From assembly GCF_027244095.1 (NCBI RefSeq), contig NC_069662.1, positions 56,258,001-56,322,000 of the forward strand: DNA of 64,000 nt. The letters run 5' to 3'. Shown here one piece after another: positions 9,738 through 19,600 of the stretch (position 1 is the first letter of the stretch; every line of letters begins with the position of its first letter). The position numbers and the translations under genes were made by a program. This stretch comes from Hemicordylus capensis. Lineage: Eukaryota; Chordata; Lepidosauria; Squamata; Cordylidae. The notes beneath the pieces are model-generated. The model had not been told where the DNA came from, did not search any database, and was given only the letters and a program-made list of their open reading frames with translations.

Positions 9738-12323
9738 TCAAAATCTTATTTTACGTGCCTTTTCCTTTGCAAATTTTGTTAACAGTTCCTTCAGGTCAAG
9801 TGCTGATGCTTCAGCATGTTCAATTGATATAGTTGCCAAACCAACTAGTCTCTTTTGGAGCATAGTTGAGCGTATGTGTGTTTTTATAAGTTTGAGTTTT
9901 GAAAAACTGCGTTCACCACTTGCCACTGACACTGGAAGTGTGAGAAGGATCCTAAGAGAAACAAAAACATTAGGCACACTATTCTGGATTTTGTGTTGTA
10001 GTATGAAGAGAAGTACTTTTTGTGGTCGCATAGACTCTGGAAGCCTTCGAGCAACTGCTTGAAGTTCACAGCACAGATCTTCAGCATCAATATCTTTGTT
10101 TTCATTGTGTGTCAATGACTGCTCCAAAGTCTTGCAGGCCTTTCGTACATCTTCAGTACATTTTTTGTTGATGCTGTATATATCATACAGGAAGCCAAAT
10201 ACGGAATTATAGTGTTGTAGTTGTTGGAATCTCTCTTCAACAGATTGAATGGCCATATCTAAAATAGCATAATAGAAATCCACTTTGAATTTTTGCTTTG
10301 CATCTTGTGGAGCCTCATCAGGGGCCTCATACCCAAACTGTTTTTTCTTTCTCCTTTGTCTAAATTGTTCTGTCTCAAAGTTTGGTAATATTTCTAACTC
10401 CTTTGCAGTCACACTAGCATCTATCAAAACTTGTTCAAAACCATCATCACACCTACAGCCCACAAGATAATTCTTGGTTACTTGTAATTGACTTGTAGCT
10501 GAACTTAAATCAGTTTCCTTATTTTGTAGTAGTTTGCTTGTCAGATTTATTTCAAAAAGCATGTTGTACCATACAACAAGGGATACCACAAACTTGAACT
10601 TACTAATGTCTTCAGCAAGACCCTTCGCTACAACAAGAGATTCACTTGTTGTTTTATGTGGGTGTGGTTCATTATAGATCTCCATTAAAGCATCATATAT
10701 ACTACCAAGATGATATCTCAGTGGTTTCAAAGCATCAATCCGACTCTCCCATCTTGTTTGACTCAAAGGCTTAACAGTAATGGTAGGTACATGGCTAGTT
10801 AGTATTTGCCAATGCTGAGTTGATGCAGATAAATAATTATAGATCTGTTGAGCCAACATGAAGAAGCCTGTTGCTTCCCGGCAACTCTTAGCAGCATCAT
10901 TGACAACCAAATTGAGAGAGTGCGCACTGCAGGGCACGAAAAAGGCACGTGGATTTATATCAAGAACTCTCTTTTGTACTCCATGTTCTTTACCTCTCAT
11001 GTTACTCCCATTATCATAACCTTGACCACGCAGATTCTCAAGTGGTAATCCCATTTGCTCAAGCAGCCAAAGAAGAGTTTCTGCCATAAAGGCACAAGTA
11101 GTCTTCTTTAGAGGAACAAATCCCAAGAAATGTTCTTTTATTGTAACCTCAGGCTCAGATGTTTCAGTATCTGATGGCATGATGACATCGACAAAACGTA
11201 CAATCATAGTCATTTGTTCAGTATGACTAACATCAGGTGTACAGTCCAAAATAACTGAGTAGTATTTGGCAGAGTTTATACGTGCTAAAATGTTCTGTTT
11301 TATGGAAGTTGCTAGAAGCTCTATAAGCTCATTTTGGATCTCTTTTCCTAAGTAGTGAACCATAGTTTCTTCATCTTTAACTCTGCGCACATGTTCAGTC
11401 ATGACAGGGTCAAAAAGAGCCAAAAATTCAACAAGCTTCAAGAAATTTCCATTGTTCTCACTGTACAACTTTTCAGTTGTACCATGAAATGCCATGTTTT
11501 GCATGCCAAGAAATCTGACCGCAGCAATCAAGCGTTCCAAGACTTGTCGCCAATATTGCTCTTCTTCCCTTATTTTCTGTTGGTTGATATTATCAATTGT
11601 TTTTCCTTTCTGTAAGTGCAATTCAAGTTCTCTCCACGCCTGGTAACTGTATAGATGGAGAGTACTCCTCTCATGTGCCGACAGAATTGCTCCAATGTTC
11701 TTCCAGTCTTTTGAACCTGGGTCTTGTAAAGCTGTTGCTCCACCATCTCTTTTGCTGAACAGCCTACAGCAAAAACAAAAAACCACATCTTTTGAGGTAG
11801 AATATATCAGCCAATGACGGCACATTTCTTCACCATTTGCCCGTTTCCTCTTGTAATAGACAGGAGAGAATTTTCTTTTTTGGGAGTCTTTTGGAAATTT
11901 ATATGATACAATCTGCCGTGGGCCATGCTGAACAATAAGCTGTCGCAAATTTTCAATGCAATAGTTAGGCCAGTTAGCAGGGTCACTGTAATCCAAGCTA
12001 GGCACAATACCAACATGTTTTGTAGTAATTGCAGTACTCTCAGTTTCCTCAAAATCCTCGGTTTCCTCTGTGTGTTCCACTGGAATATCTCCAGATTGTG
12101 AGACTTTGTCCTCAGAAGTAATACCACTTGTAGTAAGACCAATACCACTTGTACTAGGAGTTTCCTCAGTGGTAGTTTCACCAATGGTACTGTCATCTTT
12201 TTGTTCTGTACTTGTTTTACAAAGGTATTTCCGGAAGAACACCTCTTGCTTGGTGTCTTCCTTGGCTCTTTCTGCCTTTCGTTTGCGGAACTGAGCTCCA
12301 GATGGTTTTTTCCTGTCAGCCAT
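9738..12323 (-). CDS. hAT-family transposase, TTF zinc finger and hAT dimerisation domain, 861 aa
   Basis: A complete open frame starting MADRKKPSGAQ. The N-terminus (1-110) is basic, then acidic. A TTF-type zinc finger lies about 150-215 (CRHWLIYS...VFCFCCRLF). The DUF4371/RNase H-like catalytic core follows at about 230-480, with candidate acidic residues in SVILDCTPDVS and GQGYDNGSNMRG and the family block FVPCSAHSLNLVV. The C-terminal hAT dimerisation domain (about 770-850) holds LTLPVSVASGERSFSKLKL. This is the architecture of ZMYM1-like/Zaphod-type hAT transposases, which cut and paste DNA bearing the matching termini and make 8-bp target duplications. Length and domain order are complete for the family and no stop or frameshift interrupts it, which implies recent arrival. 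The adjacent terminal inverted repeat argues for a transposon rather than a domesticated host gene. The start is the first Met and is followed by the expected basic leader. Confidence 0.9.
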   Translation of the reverse strand: MADRKKPSGAQFRKRKAERAKEDTKQEVFFRKYLCKTSTEQKDDSTIGETTTEETPSTSGIGLTTSGITSEDKVSQSGDIPVEHTEETEDFEETESTAITTKHVGIVPSLDYSDPANWPNYCIENLRQLIVQHGPRQIVSYKFPKDSQKRKFSPVYYKRKRANGEEMCRHWLIYSTSKDVVFCFCCRLFSKRDGGATALQDPGSKDWKNIGAILSAHERSTLHLYSYQAWRELELHLQKGKTIDNINQQKIREEEQYWRQVLERLIAAVRFLGMQNMAFHGTTEKLYSENNGNFLKLVEFLALFDPVMTEHVRRVKDEETMVHYLGKEIQNELIELLATSIKQNILARINSAKYYSVILDCTPDVSHTEQMTMIVRFVDVIMPSDTETSEPEVTIKEHFLGFVPLKKTTCAFMAETLLWLLEQMGLPLENLRGQGYDNGSNMRGKEHGVQKRVLDINPRAFFVPCSAHSLNLVVNDAAKSCREATGFFMLAQQIYNYLSASTQHWQILTSHVPTITVKPLSQTRWESRIDALKPLRYHLGSIYDALMEIYNEPHPHKTTSESLVVAKGLAEDISKFKFVVSLVVWYNMLFEINLTSKLLQNKETDLSSATSQLQVTKNYLVGCRCDDGFEQVLIDASVTAKELEILPNFETEQFRQRRKKKQFGYEAPDEAPQDAKQKFKVDFYYAILDMAIQSVEERFQQLQHYNSVFGFLYDIYSINKKCTEDVRKACKTLEQSLTHNENKDIDAEDLCCELQAVARRLPESMRPQKVLLFILQHKIQNSVPNVFVSLRILLTLPVSVASGERSFSKLKLIKTHIRSTMLQKRLVGLATISIEHAEASALDLKELLTKFAKEKARKIRF

Positions 12324-12691
12324 AATTCCCTTGGAAAATAACCATATTTAAGAATGCCCAAAAGCCTCTCCCCGCAGAGTCCCCGGGCCGCGCCACGGCC
12401 CGCGCGCCCGCCCGTGGCCAGGCCCCTGCTGCCGCGCCTTCCCCCTCGCCCGCCGCCCCTGGCCACAGGTGGCCTTGATGAGGCCCCCGCCGCCTCCTGG
12501 CCTGGCGCCGCCGCCTTCTTACATCGTCGTCGTCCGACCAGCCCGCAGCTCCGCCAGCAGCCCAGCACCTCCGCTCGCGACTCCGGGCCAGGCGCCAAGG
12601 AAGGAAACTGCGGTCTGCTGCTGCGCCTGCGCGCGAGGCACGAGGCACGAGCAGCACAGCAGCAGCGCCTGCCTCGGGTAAAGAGAAGGGA
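12324..12691 (-). promoter_or_regulatory. CpG-rich 5' region of the hAT transposase
   Basis: About 370 bp immediately upstream of the transposase start are strikingly G+C- and CpG-rich compared with the AT-rich transposase frame, resembling a CpG-island promoter and 5' leader. No TATA box is evident. Open frames across it are low-complexity Pro/Ala/Arg translations of GC-rich DNA and are not genes. It ends abruptly at the junction with DIRS sequence at 12692. Confidence 0.5.
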
Positions 12692-13391
12692 CCATCAAGG
12701 GACCACAACTCCAGGATTTTACAGATCAGGGAAACATAGGAAACATAGGAAACTGCCATATACTGAGTCAGACCATTGGTCTATCTAGCTCAGTATTGTC
12801 TTCATAGACTGGCAGTGGCTTATCCAAGGTTGCAGGCAGGAATCTCTCTCAGCCCTATCTTGGAGAAGCCAGGGAGGGAACTTGAAACCTTCTGCTCTTC
12901 CCAGAGTGGCTTCATCCCCTGTGGGAAATATCTTGCAGTGCTCACACATCAAGTCTCCCATTCAGATGCAACCAGGGCAGACCCTGCTTAGCTATGGGGA
13001 CAAGTCATGCTTGCTACCACAAGACCAGCTCTCCGGAATGAATTTGCCAGTCTCTAGCTCTCCAAAATATGGCAATCCACACCTTTCAGGAAGTTCTCCC
13101 CCCAAGTACAGGTGACAAAAGATGCCTCGGAAGAGGGTTGGGGAGCACATCTTCAGGACCTCTGCATAAACGGCCATTGGTCCAAAAACGAGGCTCTCCA
13201 TCATATAAACTGTCTGGAGTTTTTAGCGGTATACAAAGCTTTGAGGGGTTTTCTACCGAAGGTAAGAGGTCGTCACGTGCTGATTATGACAGACAATACT
13301 ACAACCAAGGCCAACATCAACAGGCAGGGAGGGACCGGTTCTCGGTCCTTACTCTCTCTGACGCTAGATATTTGGCACTGGGCCTTTTCAC
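12692..13391 (+). repeat. Duplicated DIRS segment on the far side of the hAT
   Basis: Repeats 8789-9454 (end of RT, SINE-like repeat, start of RNase H) in the same orientation. It differs by small indels, the main one being about 30 bp missing from the left SINE. In detail it is closer to copy 2 (45946-46645) than to the left repeat. After 13391 the DIRS sequence continues uninterrupted past the point where the hAT was inserted on the left. Confidence 0.9.
12732..13034 (+). repeat. SINE-like interspersed repeat in DIRS copy 1 (right)
   Basis: Same family and same position within DIRS as 8826-9095 and 45985-46287, with the block TCAGACCATTGGTCTATC. It retains the GGGAGGGAACTTGAAACC part missing from the left copy. 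Its shared position in every DIRS segment shows that it inserted before the segments duplicated. Confidence 0.75.
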
Positions 13392-13759
13392 ATCACATGG
13401 ACCTCTCTGCTTTTCACGTCAAAGCTCTGGACAATACTGTGGCGGATATTTTGAGCCGATCAAGACACACTATTCACGAGTGGAAGTTAGATCCAGGTGT
13501 ACTTCATGCTGTTTTCGAAAGATGGGGTTCCCCACAGGTCGACCTTTTTGCGGGTGAGCACAATCATCAGTGCCCTCAGTTTCACTCCAGGGCAGGGGTT
13601 GGAATAGGCTCACTGGGTGGCACATTAACAACCAGCTGGTCAGGCAAATTCCTTTATCTGTTTCCCTTGGTTTCTCTTCTGCCTCAAGTTATCCAAAAGG
13701 TGGAGCTGGAGTGGGCAGACGGCATACTGATAGCCCCCTGGTGGCTGTGTCATCTATGA
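13035..13759 (+). pseudogene. DIRS copy 1 RNase H and following domain
   Basis: A 215-codon open stretch at 13112-13759 holds DASEEGWGAHLQD, TDNTTTKANINRQGGT, the ALDNTVADILSR block ending RNase H, and GSPQVDLFAGEHNHQCP, a hallmark of vertebrate DIRS elements between RNase H and the recombinase. The parallel region in copy 2 is 46365-47012. Confidence 0.85.
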
Positions 13760-13763
13760 TTTC

Positions 13764-14890
13764 CTAGCCTCCTCCACCTTTCCATGAGGCAGTTTCTGAG
13801 ACTTCCTCTCCTGCTGTCGCTGTTGACTCTGCAGGAGGGGAGGATACTTCATCTGGACATCCGGTCTCTACGTCTAACGGCTTGGAGAATACGGCTGTCT
13901 GGCCACCAGAGTTAAGGAGGGTTCTGGCAGCAAGTAGGAGGCCCTCCACAGTAAAGTCATATGGGGCTAAATGGAAACAGTACTTAGAGTTCGCAACTAC
14001 ACAGGGCTCAACTGTCTCTGCTCAAGGTGATACTGGCTTACTTCTTACACTTGAAGAAGTCAGGACTCTCTATGCCATCAGTCAGAGTCCATCTAGTGGC
14101 GATCTCGGCATTCTGCGAGGCCCCTAGCCACAGTCCCTGCTTGTTTGGTCTAAAGGAGGTCAAGCAATTTTTGAAGGGCTTAGCTCATCTATACCTGGAT
14201 GCTCCATCAGTAGCACCTTCGTGGGACTTGCCATGTGTACTCTCCGTGCTCATGGGGAAACTCTTTGAGCCCATGGCAACTTGTGACTTGAGGCTGCTAA
14301 CCCTCAAAATTGTCTTTCTTGTTGCCATTACATCGGCCAGGAGAGTTGGGGAATTGAGGGCTTTGAGATGTGACCCTCCATTTCTGAGGTTTCACAAGGA
14401 AAAGGTTGTGTTGAACACTGATGTATCTTTCCTCCCCAAGGTGGTGTCTACCTTTCACAAATCCCAACCTATCTCATTGCCAGTCTTTTTCCCAATCCCT
14501 CGACAGATCTTGAATGTAGCTGGCATACACTAGATGTTCGGTGAGCTCTTGCCTTCTATGCAGATCACACTAAACAGTTTAGGAATTCGGTGGCCTTGTT
14601 TGTGACCTATGGAGTGCCCTGTAAGGGCCATAGGGCTTCATCTTAATCTATCTCCTCCTGGATTGTACAGACCATTAAATTGGCCTACCAGGTGGCTGGG
14701 CAGAATCCTCCAACCTCGCTGCGGGCTCATTCAACCAGGGCAGTGGCCACCTCAACTGCCTTTGCTTAGAGGCCTCTCCCTGAATTCGATCTGTCAGATG
14801 CTACTTGGGCATCTCCCTCCACGTTCATAAAGCATTATGCATTAGATGTGAGGGCTCACCAGGATGCCGCCTTTGAGGAAACAATTTTAC
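13764..14890 (+). pseudogene. DIRS copy 1 tyrosine recombinase region
   Basis: Contains STVKSYGAKWKQYLEF (N-terminal core-binding part), TSARRVGELRALRC (the box with the first catalytic arginine) and, near 14725, the LRAHSTRAVATS block equivalent to the second catalytic box. DIRS elements use this enzyme instead of an integrase to insert a circular DNA copy, leaving no target duplication. It is broken, with a few breaks. Its counterpart in copy 2 is 47017-48160. Confidence 0.8.
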
Positions 14891-15136
14891 AGGCAGTGTT
14901 CGATTGATTACTCCATCTCTCCTTATACCTGGTTCGTTATATGTTGACGTTTGCTGCGTTATCCTTGTTGGTCTTCAATAAAATCTGAGTTTGTTTCCAT
15001 TCTATACCTTTGCCTTTAATTATTATACAGGTGGCTGATTTGCAAAAGGCCTTGGTGTCTCGTGCTCTGCCCCTCCCTCCATGGTTCTGGAGCTTGCGAT
15101 GCACCCATCTGTGTGATGGACAAAGACCACTGAGAA

Positions 15137-15442
15137 GAACTGCAGGTTGCTTACCTGTAACTGGAGTTCTTCTTGTGGTCATCTGTCCAGTCACACACCC
15201 GCCCAGCCTGCCCCACTGCAGAGCATTATTCGACAGACTCTAGAACTGAGGAGGAGGGTGTGGGTCATGTGACTAAGGTGTATGGAGGGGGTGGAGCCTA
15301 GCTACCTAGCTGAAGGCAGAAAGTAAGAAAGATAAGCTTGTGAGGGGTCTGGATGCTTCTGTACGCTGGCGTAGAAGCCCATCTGTGTGACTGGACAGAT
15401 GACCACAAGAACTCTAGTTACAGGTAAGCAACCTGCAGTTCT
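15137..15442. repeat. Inverted repeat at the right end of DIRS copy 1
   Basis: 15137-15199 and 15384-15442 are near-perfect reverse complements (each includes TTACCTGTAACTGGAGTTCT or its complement), separated by about 185 bp. This matches the right-terminal repeat arrangement of DIRS elements and could fold into a hairpin. The same structure is at 48390-48695 in copy 2. Confidence 0.85.
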
Positions 15443-15960
15443 GAGCTATCTATCAACTTAGGTTTAGCAAAATTTATCATGGTTAACTTACAAAGTTGTT
15501 GAGAACATAAAAGGAGCTCTCCCAACAGTCCAGATTTAACGTTCTCCCCTCAGCTGTATTAGAGGGAAGATATAAAAGAGTCACTTTAAAGAATTGGCTG
15601 TACCCTTGTGGTGTAGAAGTAGTTGAGTCAATAGCTCATGTCTTGCTTCACTGTTCCTTTTATGAATCAATTCGCCTTATTTGGATTGAGCCTTATTTGA
15701 AGAAATGTTTTGGGCTTTCTGATGATCATTATGTTACTTTCGTTCTAGCGGACCGCCAAGAGGAGATTACTTACAGAACTGCATGTTTTTGTGCTGCGGT
15801 GTGCAAAATAAGATGCTTGCAAATTGGATTTTAATTTATTTGATTTGATTTTATTCTTGTAACTAAATTTATTGTTACAAATTGTTACAAATAAATTTAA
15901 ATTTATTGTTCAGGAGCTATTTTGTTTGGTCATTGACTGTAAATAAACTAAACTAAAACT
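15443..15960 (+). mobile_element. Non-LTR retrotransposon 3' end (C-terminal fragment)
   Basis: An open frame around 15580-15834 encodes ESIAHVLLHCSFYESIR and later TACFCAAVCKIRCLQIG. This resembles the Cys/His-rich C-terminus after the reverse transcriptase in several LINE groups of reptiles. It is followed by an AT-rich 3' tail with AAATAAACTAAACTAAAAC repeats. Only the last part of the LINE is present. Copies lie at 48696-49205 and 63797-63950. The exact LINE clade is uncertain. Confidence 0.55.
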
Positions 15961-16337
15961 AAACAGTCCAGGTTTCAATTTGCTTGCAAAGTTGCTGAGC
16001 TATCTTGCAAAGTGTTTGTCTTGGTCTAGTCAGCTAAGTTCTTGGCTTATTTCATACAGCCAATAATTTCATTTTAACGAAATCACAATTACTGTGGCTA
16101 ACATCAAGGCAAAGATTCCTACTTTCTGGCAGTGCTATGTATACTCACAAGTACTCGGCCCAAGGATAGGCCTTCCACACCTGTTTCCCAATGGAAGAAA
16201 TTGCATTCCCTGTGAAATCCCTAGGGGGAAAAACAGATGCGGGAAGGGGAATGATGTTGAAATTGATATTCCTAAGTGGGATGCCTTCAAGTGGTGATTC
16301 CCGAGTGTCAGACAAACTTTGTCTGCGTGCTTCTGTG
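15961..16337. other. Unassigned flank shared by the DIRS segments
   Basis: No gene recognised. The stretch is the same in 49206-49578 with scattered substitutions, so it belongs to the duplicated segment. It ends at TTCTG, the four-base TCTG of which is the target duplication of ERV fossil 2 in the other copy. Confidence 0.5.
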
Positions 16338-16369
16338 TGGAATGGAAAATGCGTTTTCAGAAACCTGCT
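16338..16369 (+). repeat. Stub of an ERV 2-type LTR
   Basis: Starting right after TTCTG, the first roughly 30 bases equal the start of the ERV 2 LTR (TGTGGAATGGAAAATGC) at the same site as in the other DIRS segment (49579). The match then breaks off and an inverted LTR piece follows. Confidence 0.8.
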
Positions 16370-16648
16370 GGACTTTGCGCTCTAAGTTTCTGAGTTTCTA
16401 TTTCACAGCAGAGAGATAATTAATTAATAGGAGAAGCCTTCACATTCCTAGAACAATGCAGTTACTATTCAGGGGAGCCTATCTCTCCCCGCTGCTGCAA
16501 ACCCCCACTTATTCTGCTCTGGGCAGATAGCTGACTTAACACTTTCGTTTGGTCTGTACTTTTCCATCCCACAGAGGCACTGACTTGCAAACACACTTTC
16601 TACAAAGCAATTACAAAGCAGCTTTCTATTAATGCTACACATGTCACA
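16370..16648 (-). repeat. 3' LTR remnant of ERV fossil 3 (ERV 2-type sequence)
   Basis: On the minus strand it starts TGTGACATG, then from GAAAGCTGCTTTGTAATTGC onward follows the first roughly 285 bp of the ERV 2 LTR. It abuts, head to head, the plus-strand LTR stub at 16338-16369. Confidence 0.8.
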
Positions 16649-16659
16649 TCTCCCCCCTT

Positions 16660-19600
16660 AAGAACCTTCTAATTATAAAATTCAAGGTTCTTCCTCAAGC
16701 CTCCTTAATTCTTCAGTGGCAATTTTCATATACATCACACACACATATCCTTAACCACCCATATCTGGCATGATTTGATATATATATAAAAATTTTACAC
16801 ATAACAGCAAAGTGTACATATAAAGATCATACAACTTATAGCAAGCAACATGATTTTAACCCATCTTTATCCCAAATAAAGTATAAATAACAGTCTTGCA
16901 TTGTGGAACCAGATGCTTCTGGTGATTAATGGGTTATCAGCTTGTGGAAAGCGATAGCAATGACAAGTCATGTATAATCACACTGATTAATACAAGTGTC
17001 TATAAAATTTTAGGTAAGGCTTGAGCCAGCTTAATGTCTTAGAGCATAAAGGGATCAGTAACTTGGGGATAGGTGCAGACTTGCAGGTAAATGCTCTGGT
17101 TGAAACAATGAGATGATTGGCACAATATATAAGTGAAACAATAAGGAAATGACTGGAGAGCAAGCATGTGAGGTCCATGACCTTACAGCACAGGAGATAG
17201 CAAGGTTTTCAACATAATGATAGCACATAGTCACTACAAGAAAGTAATATAAGAAAGTGGTGCAAATCATCAACTCCCACCCCCCTTAGTGTCCTCTAAA
17301 GTCTGTCATGGCCAAAAAGGAAGCCATGGAGAGCTTTAGAATTCAAAATCTAAAAGTCCTTGGTAAGGAAAAATATATTTTAGTCCTTCAGTTGAGAACC
17401 AAATGCTCTTGTAAAATGTTGCAGGATTTTGGCTATCCTGATCCGTGTTGTTTTGGCTTGTTTGGCTAGTGTCCACAGACAAGCTTAAATGTTCATGTGT
17501 TTGGGAGCCTTGACTCCCTCCCCTTGTGGGCAATCGGATGGTTCCAGGGCTTTACAGCTTGGGGAAATGCTGTTACGTGTATGACTCCACAGAAAAGTGA
17601 ACAAATTGGCTTGCTTGTTTGTTATCAGGCAGTCTTCAGGCGTTTGTTGTCTATCCTTCTCCTATAACACTTGGAAGCAGGAAGATGAACTGTGCATTAG
17701 GCCTTCTTCCTCGAACACAGGACAGGGTAGTAGATAGACGTTCTGTCACCATTGGGTTGGACTGGAAATGCAGATAGGGACTGCCCCCAGGTAGCTGCTG
17801 CTGCTGATTGTTAGTTTTCCTGGGTCACTGTTGATGGAGACTCCCTTGGGATCACATTCTGGCGATGGATCCAGGTATTCCTTCGATCTGGGGAGGAACA
17901 ATCCTTCTTGGAAAGACAATTCAAGGCACTGTTGGTTGCAAACCTGTTTACTTGAGAGAAAGACAGGCAAGTGAGTTGCCAATTCCCTCCCCCCCATGTA
18001 GGGACAGCATCCTGAGACTAAGTCTCTGGGTGCCAACCGTTAGCACAAAAGGAAAAGTCAAGTTTTCAAGGCAAATAATACAAAGGATGGATAAAACCTG
18101 AGGCTATTTTCAATTTGGTCTTTTGGCATTTTTTTCTTTTTCCAATTTATATTTTTGTTTTCCTGCTTGCCCTGGGCCCCCCTTTCCCTGAAGACCAGAA
18201 CAGGGGATGATGTCTTCATTTGAGGCTTGGTGGCCAGGCGTGAGGCTGTGTGTGGGGGCTGGTGCTTCTTGGAGGCTGGCTGGCTTGTGTTGTAGGCTGG
18301 TTTTTGATCACGAGAACAAAACAGCAATCCTGGGCAATAGCAAAGCAATAAAGTCAAAAAGAAAAAAGGCATTCACATTTTTCACCCCCCTTGTGAGTTT
18401 GGGGTTTTGAGGAGGCATTAAAGCCTTTCAGGTCAATCACAGTCACTGCTAACAAAGTCCAGTTTCCATGTGGCATCTCACATTCTCTTCTGCATCCTGT
18501 TTTTCCTCTTTACAACAACCCTGTGAGGCAGGCCAAATCATTTGAGTTGTAGGCTCTGTGTCGCCCAGCAAGTGTCTTGGCTGAATGAGGATTTGGACTC
18601 GGGTTTTCCCAGTCTTAATCCAGCACTCTAACCACTGCACTACGTTGGCTGACAATCATACTTACAGTCCTTCGTCAGGGCAATCAATCTCCATCCAGTA
18701 TAACTGACTTCATCGTCAGTAACGTGTAGATAGTTGTGGTGTCCCAGTTCTCCATCTTTAGCCTCATAATTAACCAGTCACTGATGGATTCAAGTTTGGG
18801 TTTGACATTTCTGTAAAGTGAAAACAACCTCTCGAGACAAGGAAAAAGATAGCCCACAGTCAATCCCTGCCCTCTGTTTACCCACAGCTTGGGCATTACC
18901 TGACTTGGCATGTCCAGTGAGATACTATACCTTGGTAAAGTAGGATTGTTTACTACACAAATTACACAGGCTGTTGCCACATGTTCTGCAAAAGGGTACA
19001 TCCAAGAGGCACAAAAGTGTCTTTGTATTGACTAGGGGAAAAAAACCAAAGGATTGGTTCTGCAATAATTCCACATCCATCTGCTGTTCTTTACCAGCCA
19101 TCCTCTTCTAAGTGCGCCCCCCTGCTGTGGTGCAAAGTCGATGTCCTTTTTTTTTTTTTGAATATGTGGGGGGGTTGTGCCAAGATAGTTAGCACAGGAA
19201 TCAAAGATGCTTGGAAACAGGAATAGAAGGAGCAGCAGTTTTAACTGCAGCATCTGCCATCCAATTACCCTTTGTCACTGGGTCATTTTCCTCTGGTGAC
19301 CTCTGCTATGGATGACTGCAACCTCTTCTAGTAGTGTAACAGCAGTCTAGAGTTCTGATATCTGTGTCCCATATTTTACTTCCTTGTTTCCCACTGTTAA
19401 AATCTTCTTTCTTTCCAAGTGGCCCCATGAGTTGTGTAAAAATTACCTTGAAGGTGATGAGCTCTGCAAGCTGTGCTGACTGAGATACCTGGAGAAAGAG
19501 CATTGTCAGTCACTTCTCCATAGCCAGCTTACGTTGTCCATCTTACATGAAGCTGCCTCCATCTGTGTACAGTTCATCTTTAAGATCAGGATGGCTTGAC

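Larger units (their letters stand above)
9455..12691 (-). mobile_element. hAT DNA transposon (ZMYM1-like) with an open transposase
   Basis: The plus-strand left edge reads CAGGGCCGGTGCTAGGG, a typical hAT terminus, and is inserted at the DIRS RNase H sequence TTTTCAC. Transcribed on the minus strand, the element has a CpG-rich upstream region (12324-12691), an intact 861-codon transposase (12323-9738) and AATAAA signals on the minus strand near 9632 and 9583. The complementary terminus expected at the 12691 side is not present. Instead the sequence passes directly into DIRS at CCATCAAGG, 0.7 kb upstream of the insertion point. The element therefore looks truncated at its promoter side by a rearrangement, so it has lost one terminus needed to move but may still encode transposase. 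Confidence 0.85.
6441..15442 (+). mobile_element. DIRS-like tyrosine-recombinase retroelement fossil, copy 1 (interrupted by SINE and hAT)
   Basis: A DIRS-type retroelement on the plus strand. In order it has gag (about 6507-7577), reverse transcriptase (about 7640-8830), RNase H (9096-9454 and again 13035-13759), tyrosine recombinase (about 13880-14890) and a right end with a large inverted repeat (15137-15442). A 13-base match to the right inverted repeat near 6448 may be a trace of the left end. It is broken in many places, and is further interrupted by a SINE-like repeat and a hAT transposon. A 0.7 kb piece of it is present on both sides of the hAT. A second copy lies at 44152-48695 at about 99% identity by eye, including the same SINE insertion. 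The family is old in the sense of being broken, but the two copies separated recently by segmental duplication. Confidence 0.88.

Noticed and set aside
12670-12691. Right terminal inverted repeat of the hAT
   Set aside because: The sequence here does not complement the left terminus; the element is truncated at this side.
12354-12788. Open frames rich in Pro, Arg and Ala on both strands
   Set aside because: They translate the CpG-rich leader of the hAT and cross its junction with DIRS; composition explains them.
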